A stretch of DNA of 64,000 nucleotides from Streptomyces anulatus (GCF_000721175.1 NZ_JOEZ01000006.1:124001-188000); one strand, 5' to 3'; shown: positions 37,110 through 46,184, counted from the first letter of the stretch. Numbers and translations: made by a program. Notes: generated by a model from the letters alone, not told the origin.

Positions 37110-37460
37110 TCAGGCCCCGAAGTCCGCGACCGGCCGGACGACGACCGAGCCGCCGTCGCGCGAGCCGGGGCAGCGCGCGGCCCAGTCGAGGGCGGCGTCG
37201 AGGTCGGGCACGTCGATCACGAGGAACCCGCCCAGCAGCTCCCGGGTCTCCGCGAACGGCCCGTCCGTCACGGTCCGCTCCCCCGTCGGCGAGACCCGCA
37301 CGGAGGTCGCGGTCACCAGGTCGGCCAGCGACTCCCCGGAGACGTGGATCCCCGCGTCGCGTACGTCCTTGTCGTAGGCCATCCAGTCCTCGACGGTGCA
37401 CTGGGGCGCACCGCCCTGCTCGTCGACGGCCCCGCTGTGGATCAGCAGCATGTACTTCAT
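37110..37460 (-). CDS. YciI/DGPF-family protein, ECF42 partner
   Basis: The 116-aa protein starts MKYMLLIHSGAVDEQGG and contains the DGPF motif (RTVTDGPFAETRELLGGFLVIDVPDLDAALDWA) that names the family. YciI-like folds are dimeric ferredoxin-like barrels. DGPF genes are the usual neighbours and probable targets of ECF42 sigma factors. It is the first gene of the pair with the sigma gene. The biochemical role is unknown. Confidence 0.92.
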   Translation of the reverse strand: MKYMLLIHSGAVDEQGGAPQCTVEDWMAYDKDVRDAGIHVSGESLADLVTATSVRVSPTGERTVTDGPFAETRELLGGFLVIDVPDLDAALDWAARCPGSRDGGSVVVRPVADFGA

Positions 37461-37568
37461 GGTCGGCTCCTGTCGCCTGTGTGTCGCGTGTGTCGCGCCC
37501 GCCGTGCGGGTCGCCCTACACGATGACGACGAACGGGACGCCGCCCGATCGACACGCCGCCCGTAGTT

Positions 37569-37973
37569 TTACTGCTCGCCGAGAATGCGCAGCCGGTGGT
37601 GCTCCCTGAAATACGCGTAGTCCTTCAGGTTCAGCGTCGCGAGAGGCAGGTCGTAGGTGAGACAGCAGGCTGCGATCCACATGTCGTCGACCGGCTGGGG
37701 CAGCCCGGCCTTGCGTCCCGCTGCGGAGAGCCGGCCCCAGGTCGCGGCCACCGCCTCGTCAGCGGGCAGGACGGGAATCGCGGAAATCCAGTCGGCAAGC
37801 TCTTGGCGGCGCGGGCCGCCCCAGTTCCGGATTTCCGCCCACTGCGTCAGCTCGCCGAGGGTGACGAAGGTGATGAGGGGTCTCCGGCCGATCAGCCGTG
37901 TGGCGAGGGGGCCGGTGAGCCTGCCCTTATGGGTCAGCGAGCTGACATCCGTGTCCAGGACAACAGGTTGCAT
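37569..37973 (-). CDS. Second PIN-domain toxin (VapC-like)
   Basis: The 134-aa protein has PIN-domain acidic positions in VVLDTDVSSLTHKG, the Glu in VTLGELTQWAEIR, and VDDMWIAACCLTYDLPLATLNLKDY near the C-terminus. It groups with PIN toxins of the VapC superfamily, although the subfamily is different from the toxin at 33.8 kb. The ATG at 37973 lies nine bases after the stop of the small gene upstream, its likely antitoxin. All acidic ligands are visible, so activity is plausible. Confidence 0.87.
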   Translation of the reverse strand: MQPVVLDTDVSSLTHKGRLTGPLATRLIGRRPLITFVTLGELTQWAEIRNWGGPRRQELADWISAIPVLPADEAVAATWGRLSAAGRKAGLPQPVDDMWIAACCLTYDLPLATLNLKDYAYFREHHRLRILGEQ

Positions 37974-37982
37974 ACCGGCGGC

Positions 37983-38180
37983 TCAGGCGACGTCACGTCG
38001 GCGCTCGGAGTAGGTGAAGGCCACGAACTCCTCGACCTCCTCGTCCGTCCCGAAAGTGCCGGCTGTGAGGTCGTCCAGGGAAGCGATCGGTCGCGTCCCC
38101 TTCGCAGCCAGCAGCTCCTCGACCGTCTGTCGCGGGCGGGTCGGCGGGTGGATCGGCTGCTCGGAATCCGCAGAACTCAT
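37983..38180 (-). CDS. Probable antitoxin partner of the second PIN toxin
   Basis: The 65-aa protein (MSSADSEQPIHPPTRPRQTV, then EELLAAKGTRPIASLDDL and an acidic EEVEEFVAFTYSERR end) sits directly upstream of the PIN toxin in the same direction, nine bases apart. It lacks an obvious DNA-binding start, but the acidic, flexible C-terminus fits a toxin-binding tail. ATG 38180 has GGAGAGG nine bases upstream; an in-frame extension to 38315 is possible. The antitoxin role is inferred from position and size. Confidence 0.65.
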   Translation of the reverse strand: MSSADSEQPIHPPTRPRQTVEELLAAKGTRPIASLDDLTAGTFGTDEEVEEFVAFTYSERRRDVA

Positions 38181-38311
38181 GGCATGCACCTCTCCGCTGA
38201 TGACGGTCACGACCCGTCGGAGCCCATGATAGAGCTGGGCGACATCGGCAGGCCCTCGCCGGGCATCCACCCGGTTCACACGTACGGACATCACTGGCTT
38301 CCTCTTCTCTT

Positions 38312-39359
38312 TCACGCGCTCAGGCGAAGTGGCTCGCCACCGTCCGCACGGACGTCACCGCACCCCCGGCACACCCCCGGCACCGGCGACCGGAACGCCC
38401 GGTCGCAGTCCTCACAGGTCTGGAGGGGGACAACCGGCGCGGCGACGGGCAACGGCGGCGGGAGAAGCGCGGTCAGCCGGTGGCGCACCAGCTTCGCCGG
38501 GTGCCGGAGCGGTACGGGCGGGTCGTCGGTGAGCGCCTTGCGTACGGCATCGGGCCGCATCCCCCGCTCCAGCCAGGCGGCGACCCCCGGAACCAGCCGC
38601 CGCACCTCCTCCTCGGAGAGTACGAACAGGGGCGCGGTCCGCCGCAGACCGGCAAGCAGGTCGGCCGCCGCCGCGTACAGCGCCTCGGAGGGACGGCACA
38701 GCCCGGGCAGCGCCGCGCGCGGCGGCTTGGGCGCGGTGGGCGGCGGCACGAGCCGGGGCGCCGGGGCGGGTGCGGGTTCCGCCCGCACGGATTCGGGCCC
38801 AGGCGGCGGTACGGGCGGCGCGGCCTCGGGCTCACGTACGGGTTCGGGCACGGCCTCCCGTACCGGCGCGGGCGCCGCTCCCCCGCCGCTCCCGACGGCC
38901 ACCGCCCGCCGGGCAGCCGCATCCGGGTGGTTGTACGACTCCGTGCGCGTGGCAACCCGGCCGCCCCCCCACACGCTCCCGGGTGCGGCGCAGGAAGCCG
39001 TGGTGCTCCAGCTCCCTCAGCCCGGCCGCGATGGCCGCCTCGCTCTCCGGGAAGGTCGCGGCCAGCACCTTGATGCCGATGCGCCTCCCGGCGGGCAGCG
39101 ACTGGATGTGGGTGCCGAGGCCGATCGCCAGCAGGGACAGGCCCCGGTGCTGGGAGAGGCGGTTGGAGATGATCGTGTAGCCGTCGGTGAGGCGGATGTT
39201 GATGTGTACGACGCCGGAGGACGGGGCGAGCGAGGGCGCGCTAACCTGCTGGGTATCCATCGGGAAGGTGTCTTCTTCCTTGTTGGTCAGGCCTTCGGTC
39301 GGGATGCCAGTCCCGGCCGGGGGCCGTCTCATGTCTGGGGTGGTGGTCAGCGTGAGCAT
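38312..39359 (-). pseudogene. HTH / zinc-ribbon protein, frameshifted at a C7 run
   Basis: Two frames form one gene. The first encodes a winged-helix-like N-terminus (INIRLTDGYTIISNRLS; IGLGTHIQSLPAGRRIGIKV; ELEHHGFLRRTRERV). At 38964-38970 (seven C on the plus strand) the phase is lost; deleting one base joins it to GGGRVATRTESYNHPDAAAR and the second frame. That frame continues through a Pro-rich linker to a CEDCDRAFRSPVPGVCRGCG zinc ribbon. The restored protein is about 350 aa, a type common in streptomycetes (helix-turn-helix domain protein). The start is uncertain (39359 or 39398). Confidence 0.75.
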
Positions 39360-39616
39360 ATGCCCGCCAACAGGGCCAAAATCCAGCCCGGTTGGCACAC
39401 TTCACCCGTGTGAGTGACGACGCCCTCGCACGCTCACGCGCCCGCGCGCCCAGGGGTAGCCAGTTGGCCGGTCAGGGTCGGGTTGGGTTATTTCCCCAGT
39501 ACTCAAAAGCCGGTACTCAAAAGCTTTTACGTCGCGGCCGACCGGGACGCGGTCCACCACGTCGCGGCCACCCGCGTCCCGGACCCACCGGATCCCGGTC
39601 CACCGGGTCGCGGCAG

Positions 39617-40036
39617 TCACGATCCGGTGAGAGCCACCTCCGCCCACACCGTCTTGCGCGGGAACGGCCCGTGCTCCGTGCCCCACCGCACCGACAACGC
39701 CTCGACGAGCAACAGCCCTCGCCCGCTCTCGGAGTCGGCGGCCGGGGCCCGCTTCTCCGGGAGGCTGTCGCCCCGGGTGTCGACGACCTCGATCCGCAGG
39801 ACGTCGTCGTACACGCTGAGCAGGATCCGGAAGTCCCGCCCCGGGACGTACCCGTGCAGCGCCGCGTTGGTCGCCAGCTCGCCGATCACCAGGCTCGCGT
39901 CCTCCAGCGGCAGCCCCCAGGAGCGCAGTTGCTCAGTAGCCAGCAGGCGGGCGAGCCGGGCGCCTCGGCGGGTGGCGGAGAGCTGCACGGCGAACTGTCC
40001 GGTGCGTGCACGCGGTTGGGTGATTCTCTGGTTCAT
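39617..40036 (-). CDS. HATPase_c anti-sigma-factor-like ATP-binding protein
   Basis: The 139-aa protein is a RsbW/SpoIIAB-type GHKL ATPase domain. It has the N-box ELATNAALHGYVPGRDF and the G1/G2-like DTRGDSLPEKRAP ... SGRGLLLVEALSVRWG. In streptomycetes such single-domain ATPases commonly sit divergently next to a WhiJ-like HTH gene and a DUF397 gene, as here. Whether it binds a sigma factor is unknown. ATG 40036 is the natural start. It is transcribed away from the HTH gene. Confidence 0.87.
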   Translation of the reverse strand: MNQRITQPRARTGQFAVQLSATRRGARLARLLATEQLRSWGLPLEDASLVIGELATNAALHGYVPGRDFRILLSVYDDVLRIEVVDTRGDSLPEKRAPAADSESGRGLLLVEALSVRWGTEHGPFPRKTVWAEVALTGS

Positions 40037-40169
40037 GTCACTCAGAGTGTCCGGACGTATCTACTCTGAGAAGCACTGACGCGAGTACGGACAGTGACTG
40101 TCCCCGGTGTACCGGGCCCCGTCCCCGCCGTACACGTCCGGCACACACACGGGTGGAGGCATCTGCCGC

Positions 40170-41051
40170 ATGGCTGACATGGACAACCAGGGCCGCGAGA
40201 ACCGCACGGCGCTCGACGGGGACGACGAGGACCGGGACTTCGGCCTGGAGGACGACTCCGGGGCGGTCATCGCGGCGGTCGGCCGGCAGATCAAGCTCTG
40301 GCGCGAGGCGGCGGGACTGCGGGCCGCCGAACTGGGCACGGCCATCGGGTACAGCGAGAACCTGGTCTTCAAGGTCGAGGGCGGGCGGCGCATCCCGAAG
40401 CCGGAGTTCCTGGACAGGACCGACGACGTCGTGGGCGCGGGCGGCAGGATCTCGGCGATGAAGAAGGACGTGGAGGAGGCGCGGTATCCGAAGAAGGTCC
40501 GCGACCTGACGAAGCTGGAGGCGGAAGCTGTCGAGATCGGCTCGTACGCGAATGGAGTGATCGACGGGCTGCTCCAGACCGAGGAGTACGCGCGCGCCCT
40601 GTACCGCGAGCGACGCCCCGCGTACAGCGAGGACGACGTCGAGCGCCTGGTGGCGGCCCGCATGGCCCGGCAGGTCGTGTTCGACCGGCGGCCCGCGCCG
40701 CTGCTGACCTTTGTCCAGGAAGAGTCGACCCTGCGGAGGCGGACCGGAGGCAGAATGGTCCTGCGCCACCAGCTCGAACACCTGCTTGAGCTCAGCCAGT
40801 TGCGGCATGTCGAGATCCAGGTCATGCCGATGGAGGCGGAGGAGCACGCGGGTCTCGGCGGTTCACACCGCATCCTTAAACTCAAGGACGGAAAGACCGT
40901 CGGGCTCAACGAGGTTCAGCTCATCAGCGGGCTGATCACCGATCCGAGGCAGGTGCAGATCCTGGAGATGCGTTACAACCTGATCCGATCGCAGGCACTC
41001 ACGCCCCGTCTGTCACGGGAATTCATCGAGAAACTGCTGGGAGAGACATGA
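40170..41051 (+). CDS. XRE-family regulator with DUF5753 (WhiJ-like)
   Basis: The 293-aa protein has an acidic N-terminal tail, an XRE helix-turn-helix (LWREAAGLRAAELGTAIGYSENLVFKVEGGRRIP, about residues 45-80) and a C-terminal DUF5753 domain (YANGVIDGLLQTEEYARAL ... HRILKLKDGKTVGLNEVQ). This is the WhiJ/AbaA-type repressor family that pairs with small DUF397 proteins to control development and antibiotic production in Streptomyces. ATG 40170 has GGAGG ten bases upstream. The stop overlaps the DUF397 start, so the two are coupled. Confidence 0.92.
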   Translation: MADMDNQGRENRTALDGDDEDRDFGLEDDSGAVIAAVGRQIKLWREAAGLRAAELGTAIGYSENLVFKVEGGRRIPKPEFLDRTDDVVGAGGRISAMKKDVEEARYPKKVRDLTKLEAEAVEIGSYANGVIDGLLQTEEYARALYRERRPAYSEDDVERLVAARMARQVVFDRRPAPLLTFVQEESTLRRRTGGRMVLRHQLEHLLELSQLRHVEIQVMPMEAEEHAGLGGSHRILKLKDGKTVGLNEVQLISGLITDPRQVQILEMRYNLIRSQALTPRLSREFIEKLLGET

Positions 41052-41236
41052 GCACCGAGCTGATCTGGTTCAAGAGCAGCTACAGCACCAACGACGGCCC
41101 GTCCTGCGTCGAGGTCGCCGCCGCCCCCGCCACCATCCACGTACGCGACTCCAAGCACCTCCCCACCGACGGCCCGCACCTCGGCTTCGCCCCGGCCGCC
41201 TGGGCGGACTTCGTCACGTACGCATCGGAGGCCTGA
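41048..41236 (+). CDS. DUF397 protein (WhiJ-system partner)
   Basis: The 62-aa protein (MSTELIWFKSSYSTNDGPSC, then VEVAAAPATIHVRDSKHLPT and WADFVTYASEA) has the DUF397 signature: W-F-K-S-S-Y-S, a central C-V-E-V-A and VRDSK. These small acidic proteins antagonise the adjacent DUF5753 regulator in the WhiJ model. The ATG at 41048 overlaps the stop of the regulator gene. It is the expected second half of the pair. Confidence 0.95.
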   Translation: MSTELIWFKSSYSTNDGPSCVEVAAAPATIHVRDSKHLPTDGPHLGFAPAAWADFVTYASEA

Positions 41237-41238
41237 CC

Positions 41239-41640
41239 ATGCCCGTGCTGCCGCCGACCGTGCGGGTCAAGGCGTTCGACCACCTCGTCCTCAACGTCGG
41301 GGACGTCGAGCGGGCCCTCGCGTTCTACTGCGGGCCGCTGGGCCTGGAACCGGTCCGGGTCGAGGAGTGGCGGGCGGGGAAGGTGCCGTTCCCGTCGGTC
41401 CGGGTCAGCCCGACCACGATCATCGACCTTCTCGACCGTCCGCGCGGCGAGTCGAACGTGGACCACATCTGCCTCGTCGTCGACCCGCTCGACTGGCAGG
41501 AGGTCATCGACTCCGGGGTGTTCACGGTGAAGGAGGGCCCGGTCCCCCGCTTCGGGGCCCGGGGCTCGGCCACCTCGGTCTACGTACTCGACCCGGACGG
41601 CAACACGGTCGAGCTGCGCTGGTATCCGCAGGACGCGTAG
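41239..41640 (+). CDS. Glyoxalase/VOC-family protein
   Basis: The 133-aa protein has the vicinal-oxygen-chelate layout: a first strand with His (VKAFDHLVLNVGDVERALAFYC), RVEEWRAGKVPFPSVRVSP, a second His in VDHICLVVDPLDW, and a C-terminal Glu in LDPDGNTVELRWY. The metal ligands H, H and E are all recognisable. It starts two bases after the DUF397 stop, so it ends the same operon. The substrate is unknown; it is often annotated as a glyoxalase, which is not proof. Confidence 0.9.
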   Translation: MPVLPPTVRVKAFDHLVLNVGDVERALAFYCGPLGLEPVRVEEWRAGKVPFPSVRVSPTTIIDLLDRPRGESNVDHICLVVDPLDWQEVIDSGVFTVKEGPVPRFGARGSATSVYVLDPDGNTVELRWYPQDA

Positions 41641-41982
41641 GGCGAATACCTTCCACGCCGGGCTCCCCGGGACTCCGTGGCCCGGAGTCCCGGGGAGCGG
41701 GGAGCCCGGGGCCCCGGATACGCTGCTGCGCCCCGCCCCTACCGGGGGTCATCTCGGTGTTCCCCACCCGGGTACTCGCCGCTGCCCCGTCGGCTCCGTG
41801 CGAGCAGGACAGCAAGGACGGTGGCAGGACGCATCCTCCGGAACCAGCCGGCAGGGGGACCAGCTGTAGGGAGGCCAAGGCGGTCGAGCACGCGGGCACG
41901 GGGCACAGCACCGACCCCGACCCGGCACCCACGTGACCGAGCCCACCCCCCACTCGGTTGGAACTCCCGCGACAATGAACAC
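41641..41982. other. VOC-coaA intergenic region
   Basis: These 342 bases mark the right edge of the accessory pocket. No gene was supported. The left end holds a strong hairpin, listed separately. The rest, up to the GTG of coaA, is GC-rich without recognisable promoter boxes. Confidence 0.6.
41662..41698. terminator. Terminator hairpin after VOC gene
   Basis: A perfect 16-bp stem (41662-41677 with 41683-41698) and 5-base loop lies 21 bases after the VOC stop. Confidence 0.85.
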
Positions 41983-42978
41983 GTGATCACCTCACCCGCA
42001 CGGAGCCCCCACCGTCGCACCGAGCACGCGCCGACCCCGTACGTCGAGCTCTCGCGCGACGAGTGGAGCGCGCTGCGGGACAAGACCCCGCTGCCGCTGA
42101 CCGCCGACGAGGTGGAGCGGCTGCGGGGCCTCGGCGACGTCATCGACCTGGACGAGGTGCGGGACGTCTATCTGCCGCTCTCCCGGCTGCTCAACCTGTA
42201 CGTCCAGGCCACCTCCGGGCTGCGCGGCGCGCTGAACACCTTCCTCGGGGACGCCGGGAACGGGCACGGGGCGCAGAGCGGCACCCCGTTCGTCATAGGG
42301 GTCGCGGGCAGTGTCGCCGTCGGGAAGTCCACCAGCGCCCGTATCCTCCAGGCGCTGCTGGCCCGCTGGCCGGAGCACCCGAGCGTCGAGCTGGTGACCA
42401 CGGACGGGTTCCTGCTGCCGATGAAGGAGCTCAAGGCGCGCGGGCTGACCTCGCGCAAAGGGTTCCCGGAGTCCTACGACCGGCGCGCCCTGACCCGCTT
42501 CGTCGCCGACATCAAGGCGGGCAAGGACGAGGTGACCGCGCCCGTCTACTCGCACCTGATCTACGACATCGTCCCCGACGAGCGGCTCACCGTGCGCCGG
42601 CCCGACATCCTCATCGTCGAGGGCCTCAACGTCCTCCAGCCCGCGCTGCCCGGCAGTGACGGCCGCACCAGGGTCGGGCTCGCCGACTACTTCGACTTCA
42701 GCGTGTACGTGGACGCGCGCGCCGAGGACATCGAAACCTGGTACCTGAACCGCTTCCGCAAGCTGCGCGCCACGGCGTTCCAGGACCCGTCCTCGTACTT
42801 CCGCAAGTACACCCAGGTCTCCGAGGAGGAGGCGCTGGACTACGCGCGCACCATGTGGCGGACCATCAACAAGCCGAACCTGCTGGAAAACGTGGCTCCG
42901 ACGCGCGGCCGTGCCACCCTGGTACTCCGCAAGGGACCGGACCACAAGGTCCAGAAGCTGTCCCTGCGCAAGCTCTGA
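41983..42978 (+). CDS. coaA: Pantothenate kinase, type I
   Basis: CoaA phosphorylates pantothenate, the first and rate-limiting step of coenzyme A synthesis. The 331-aa protein has the Walker [18 protein letters not shown], the type I hallmark [12 protein letters not shown] and [14 protein letters not shown], and [13 protein letters not shown]. The C-terminal half carries the pantothenate-binding region ([20 protein letters not shown]). I chose the GTG at 41983; the frame upstream of it is not coaA-like. Together with acpS it links CoA supply to ACP activation in this region. Confidence 0.96.
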   Translation: MITSPARSPHRRTEHAPTPYVELSRDEWSALRDKTPLPLTADEVERLRGLGDVIDLDEVRDVYLPLSRLLNLYVQATSGLRGALNTFLGDAGNGHGAQSGTPFVIGVAGSVAVGKSTSARILQALLARWPEHPSVELVTTDGFLLPMKELKARGLTSRKGFPESYDRRALTRFVADIKAGKDEVTAPVYSHLIYDIVPDERLTVRRPDILIVEGLNVLQPALPGSDGRTRVGLADYFDFSVYVDARAEDIETWYLNRFRKLRATAFQDPSSYFRKYTQVSEEEALDYARTMWRTINKPNLLENVAPTRGRATLVLRKGPDHKVQKLSLRKL

Positions 42979-43025
42979 CCACAACGACCACTGCGCCCAC
43001 TCCGACCCGGAAGGCCGGCTGCCGC

Positions 43026-43991
43026 GTGCTGCATCTGCGTCTGATCGTGCCGGCCGACACCACCGACGAGGTCGTCGCGCTCCTGGAGTCCTCCGTCGGC
43101 ACCGCTCACCTCGTCGTCCTGCCCGGCGTCGCCCGCTCCCCGGCCGGGGACGTGGTCATGTGCGACGTGGCGCGCGAGGCCGTCGACGAGCTGATCGGTG
43201 CGCTGCGCCGCCTCGGCATCGACAGGTCCGGGTCGATCACCATGGAGAACATGGAGCTGACGCTCTCCGACCAGGCCGACCGGGCGGAGGAGGAGGCCCC
43301 GGGCGAGAGCGTCGACGCGGTGCTGTGGGAGGAGCTGATGGAGGCGACCCACGAGGAGTCGGCGTTCTCCATCACCTACGTCTCCTTCCTCGCCCTCGCC
43401 ACCATGCTCGCCGCCTGCGGGGTGATGCTCGACAACGCGGTGCTGGTCGTGGGCGCGATGGCGGTCGGCCCGGAGTTCGGCCCGCTGGCCGGGATCTCCA
43501 CGGCCCTGGTGCAACGCGCCCCGCGCCTGGTGGCGCGCTCGCTGTGGGCGCTGATCGGCGGCTTCGCCCTGGCGATGATCATCACCGCGGGCTTCGCCTG
43601 GCTGATGGACGCCTTCGGCCTCTTCAACAGCGGCATGATCAACGAGCCCCGGCCCAACACCGGGTTCATCTGGCACCCGGACTGGATGTCGTTCGTCGTG
43701 GCGTGCCTCGCGGGCGTCGCCGGAACGCTCTCGCTCACCTCCGCGCAGTCCGGTGTGCTGATCGGGGTGGCGATCTCGGTGACGACGGTCCCGGCCGCCG
43801 CCAACGCGGCCGTCGCGTTCAGCTACTCCCACTACCAGCAGACCGTCGGCTCCGGGCAGCAGCTGCTCGCCAACCTCGGCGGGATCATCCTCGCGGGCAC
43901 GCTGACGCTGCTGCTCCAGAAGGCCCTGCCGAGGTTCCGGCGCGTACGGAAGCCCCCGGCGAGCACACCAGGGGCTTCCGTACGGGCATGA
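43026..43991 (+). CDS. DUF389 multi-pass membrane protein
   Basis: The 321-aa protein starts with a soluble ferredoxin-like head (about residues 1-95) and then has about five to six transmembrane segments (for example SFLALATMLAACGVMLDNAV, WALIGGFALAMIITAGFAWL, LLANLGGIILAGTLTLLL). DUF389 (TIGR00341 family) proteins are widespread, of unknown function, possibly transporters. It starts with a GTG at 43026, 47 bases after coaA. Its last codons form part of a hairpin that acts as terminator. Confidence 0.88.
   Translation: MLHLRLIVPADTTDEVVALLESSVGTAHLVVLPGVARSPAGDVVMCDVAREAVDELIGALRRLGIDRSGSITMENMELTLSDQADRAEEEAPGESVDAVLWEELMEATHEESAFSITYVSFLALATMLAACGVMLDNAVLVVGAMAVGPEFGPLAGISTALVQRAPRLVARSLWALIGGFALAMIITAGFAWLMDAFGLFNSGMINEPRPNTGFIWHPDWMSFVVACLAGVAGTLSLTSAQSGVLIGVAISVTTVPAAANAAVAFSYSHYQQTVGSGQQLLANLGGIILAGTLTLLLQKALPRFRRVRKPPASTPGASVRA
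43943..43984. terminator. Hairpin at the DUF389 3' end
   Basis: A perfect 14-bp stem (43943-43956 with 43971-43984) and 14-base loop lies inside the last codons of the DUF389 gene, between it and convergent glmM; probably bidirectional. Confidence 0.7.
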
Positions 43992-44019
43992 CCCGTGCGC
44001 CGGGCCGTGGAGCGGCGGC

Positions 44020-45378
44020 TCAGCCCAGCGCGGACTTCACCACATCGGCCAGCCGGCCCGCGACGGCCCGCGCCTGCTCGATGTCGGCGGCCTCGACCAT
44101 GACCCGCACCAGCGGCTCCGTACCCGACTGGCGCAGCAGCACGCGCCCGGTCTCGCCCAGCTCGCGCTCCGCCTCGACGACCGCGGTGGCCAGCTCGGAC
44201 GAGGTGTTCACCCGGGTCTTGTCGACGTCGGGGACGTTGATGAGGACCTGCGGCAGACGCTGCATGACCCCGGCCAGCTCGGCGAGGCTCCGGCCGGTGG
44301 CGGCGACGCGGGCCGCCAGCATCAGGCCGGTCAGTGTGCCGTCGCCGGTCGTGGCGTGGTCCAGGACGATGACGTGTCCGGACTGCTCGCCGCCGAGCGC
44401 GAAGCCCTCGGCCTTCATCGACTCCAGGACGTACCGGTCGCCGACCGCCGTCTGGACGAGCCGGATGCCCTCGCGCTCCATGGCCAGTTTGAAGCCGAGG
44501 TTCGACATCACGGTGCCGACGACGGTGTCCTTGCGCAGCTGCCCGGCGTCCCGCATGGCGAGGGCCAGCACGGCGAGGATCTGGTCGCCGTCGACCTCCT
44601 CTCCCGCCGCGTCCACGGCGAGGCAGCGGTCGGCGTCGCCGTCGTGCGCGATGCCGAGGTCGGCCCCGTGCTCGACGACGGCGGCGCGCAGCAGCTCCAG
44701 GTGGGTGGAGCCGCAGCCGTCGTTGATGTTCAGGCCGTCCGGGTCGGCCCCGATGGTGACGACCTCGGCCCCGGCCCGCGCGAACGCCTCGGGCGAGACC
44801 CGGGCGGCGGCGCCGTGCGCCTCGTCCAGGACGACCTTGAGACCGTCGAGCCGGTTCGGGAGGACGCCGATGAGGTGGGCGACGTACCGGTCGAAGCCCT
44901 CCGTGTAGTCGGTGACCCGGCCCACGCCGGCGCCGGTCGGACGGCTCCACGGCTCACCGGTGCGGTGCTGCTCGTAGACCGCCTCGATCCGGTCCTCCAG
45001 CTCGTCGGCGAGCTTGTGGCCGCCGCGCGCGAAGAACTTGACGCCGTTGTCGGGCATCGCGTTGTGACTGGCGGAGAGCATCACGCCGATGTCCGCGCCG
45101 AGCGAGCCGGTGAGGTACGCCACGGCCGGCGTCGGCAGCACGCCGACGCGCAGCACGTCCACACCGGCGCTGGCCAGGCCCGCCACGACGGCGGCCTCCA
45201 GGAACTCTCCGGATGCCCGCGGATCACGTCCGACCACGGCGGTCGGGCGATGGCCCGCGATGGTGCCCGCCTCGGCGATGACGTGCGCCGCCGCGACCGA
45301 GAGACCGAGCGCGAGCTCGGCCGTCAGATCGGCGTTGGCGACACCCCGTACCCCGTCCGTACCGAAGAGTCGTCCCAC
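44020..45378 (-). CDS. glmM: Phosphoglucosamine mutase
   Basis: GlmM interconverts glucosamine 6- and 1-phosphate on the way to UDP-GlcNAc. The 452-aa phosphohexomutase has [11 protein letters not shown] at its N-terminus, the phosphoserine active site [13 protein letters not shown] (Ser about 104), the Mg loop [13 protein letters not shown] and the sugar loop GGEQSGHVI, plus the C-terminal [12 protein letters not shown]. The GTG at 45378 has GGAGG six bases upstream. It lies downstream of rplM-rpsI on the same strand, behind a terminator-like hairpin. Confidence 0.97.
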   Translation of the reverse strand: MGRLFGTDGVRGVANADLTAELALGLSVAAAHVIAEAGTIAGHRPTAVVGRDPRASGEFLEAAVVAGLASAGVDVLRVGVLPTPAVAYLTGSLGADIGVMLSASHNAMPDNGVKFFARGGHKLADELEDRIEAVYEQHRTGEPWSRPTGAGVGRVTDYTEGFDRYVAHLIGVLPNRLDGLKVVLDEAHGAAARVSPEAFARAGAEVVTIGADPDGLNINDGCGSTHLELLRAAVVEHGADLGIAHDGDADRCLAVDAAGEEVDGDQILAVLALAMRDAGQLRKDTVVGTVMSNLGFKLAMEREGIRLVQTAVGDRYVLESMKAEGFALGGEQSGHVIVLDHATTGDGTLTGLMLAARVAATGRSLAELAGVMQRLPQVLINVPDVDKTRVNTSSELATAVVEAERELGETGRVLLRQSGTEPLVRVMVEAADIEQARAVAGRLADVVKSALG

Positions 45379-45394
45379 TGGTGTCCTCCGAAGT

Positions 45395-45482
45395 GCTCCG
45401 AAACCACAAACAACCACTGCACAGCAAACGAACTGAGCAACCAAACAACGAAAGCAACGAGAAAAGCGCAAAAAGGCACATC
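45395..45482 (-). promoter_or_regulatory. Low-GC leader of glmM
   Basis: The roughly 90 bases before glmM are only about half GC. They are rich in A/C on the plus strand (T/G on the coding strand) with repeated AACAAC / AACGA-type motifs. This is unusual for the genome and suggests an unstructured 5' leader. No known riboswitch was recognised. Confidence 0.4.
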
Positions 45483-45598
45483 GGGCGGCGTGGCGCGACC
45501 GACCTGCGAGATGCGCGACGGCGTTCGCCGGGCCGCGGTCCCGTGCGGGCCGATGAACGTCTTATGCCGTTATACGCCCGCGAGGGCTGATAAACGAA

Positions 45599-45631
45599 CG
45601 CCCCAGCAGCACAGAGCGTGCCGCCGGGGCG
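45599..45631 (-). terminator. rpsI terminator
   Basis: Downstream of rpsI on the minus strand, CGCCCC and GGGGCG close an imperfect stem with an inner GCAC/GTGC. A T-rich stretch (TTCGTTTATC) follows, a rho-independent-like arrangement. Confidence 0.65.
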
Positions 45632-45656
45632 AACGTGACAGTCGAGCAGGCGATAT

Positions 45657-46184
45657 TTAGCGCTTGCTGTACTGCGGGGCCTTACGGGCCTTCTTGAGAC
45701 CGGCCTTCTTGCGCTCGACCGCACGGTCGTCGCGGGAGAGGAAGCCGTTCTTCTTCAGCGTGGCGCGGTTGTTGTCCACGTCCGCCTCGTTCAGCGAGCG
45801 GGCCACACCGAGGCGCAGGGCACCGGCCTGACCGGAGACACCGCCACCCGAGATGCGGGCCACGACGTCGTAGCGACCGTCGAGCTCGAGAACCTTGAAG
45901 GGCTCGTTGACTTCCTGCTGGTGCACCTTGTTGGGGAAGTAGTCCTCAAGGGTGCGACCGTTGATCTTCCACTTGCCGGTGCCCGGGATGATCCGGACGC
46001 GGGCGATGGCGTTCTTGCGACGGCCAAGGCCGGCCGCGGGCTGCGGGTCGCCGAAGCGGCCCGCGAGCGACTCGGAGGTGTACTCACCCTCGACGGGGAC
46101 CTCGGACTCGAAGGTGGTCACCTCGGCGAAGGTCTCCTCGCCCTCGGTGCCCTCGACGGGGGTCTCAACAGTGGTCTCGGCCAC
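45657..46184 (-). CDS. rpsI: 30S ribosomal protein S9
   Basis: S9 contacts the anticodon of P-site tRNA through its C-terminal Lys/Arg tail. The 175-aa protein has a long acidic N-terminal extension (about residues 1-45, typical of actinobacteria), then [23 protein letters not shown] and the tail ending [12 protein letters not shown]. The GTG at 46184 has AGGAG upstream. rplM lies just upstream in the same operon, the universal pair. Confidence 0.97.
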   Translation of the reverse strand: MAETTVETPVEGTEGEETFAEVTTFESEVPVEGEYTSESLAGRFGDPQPAAGLGRRKNAIARVRIIPGTGKWKINGRTLEDYFPNKVHQQEVNEPFKVLELDGRYDVVARISGGGVSGQAGALRLGVARSLNEADVDNNRATLKKNGFLSRDDRAVERKKAGLKKARKAPQYSKR

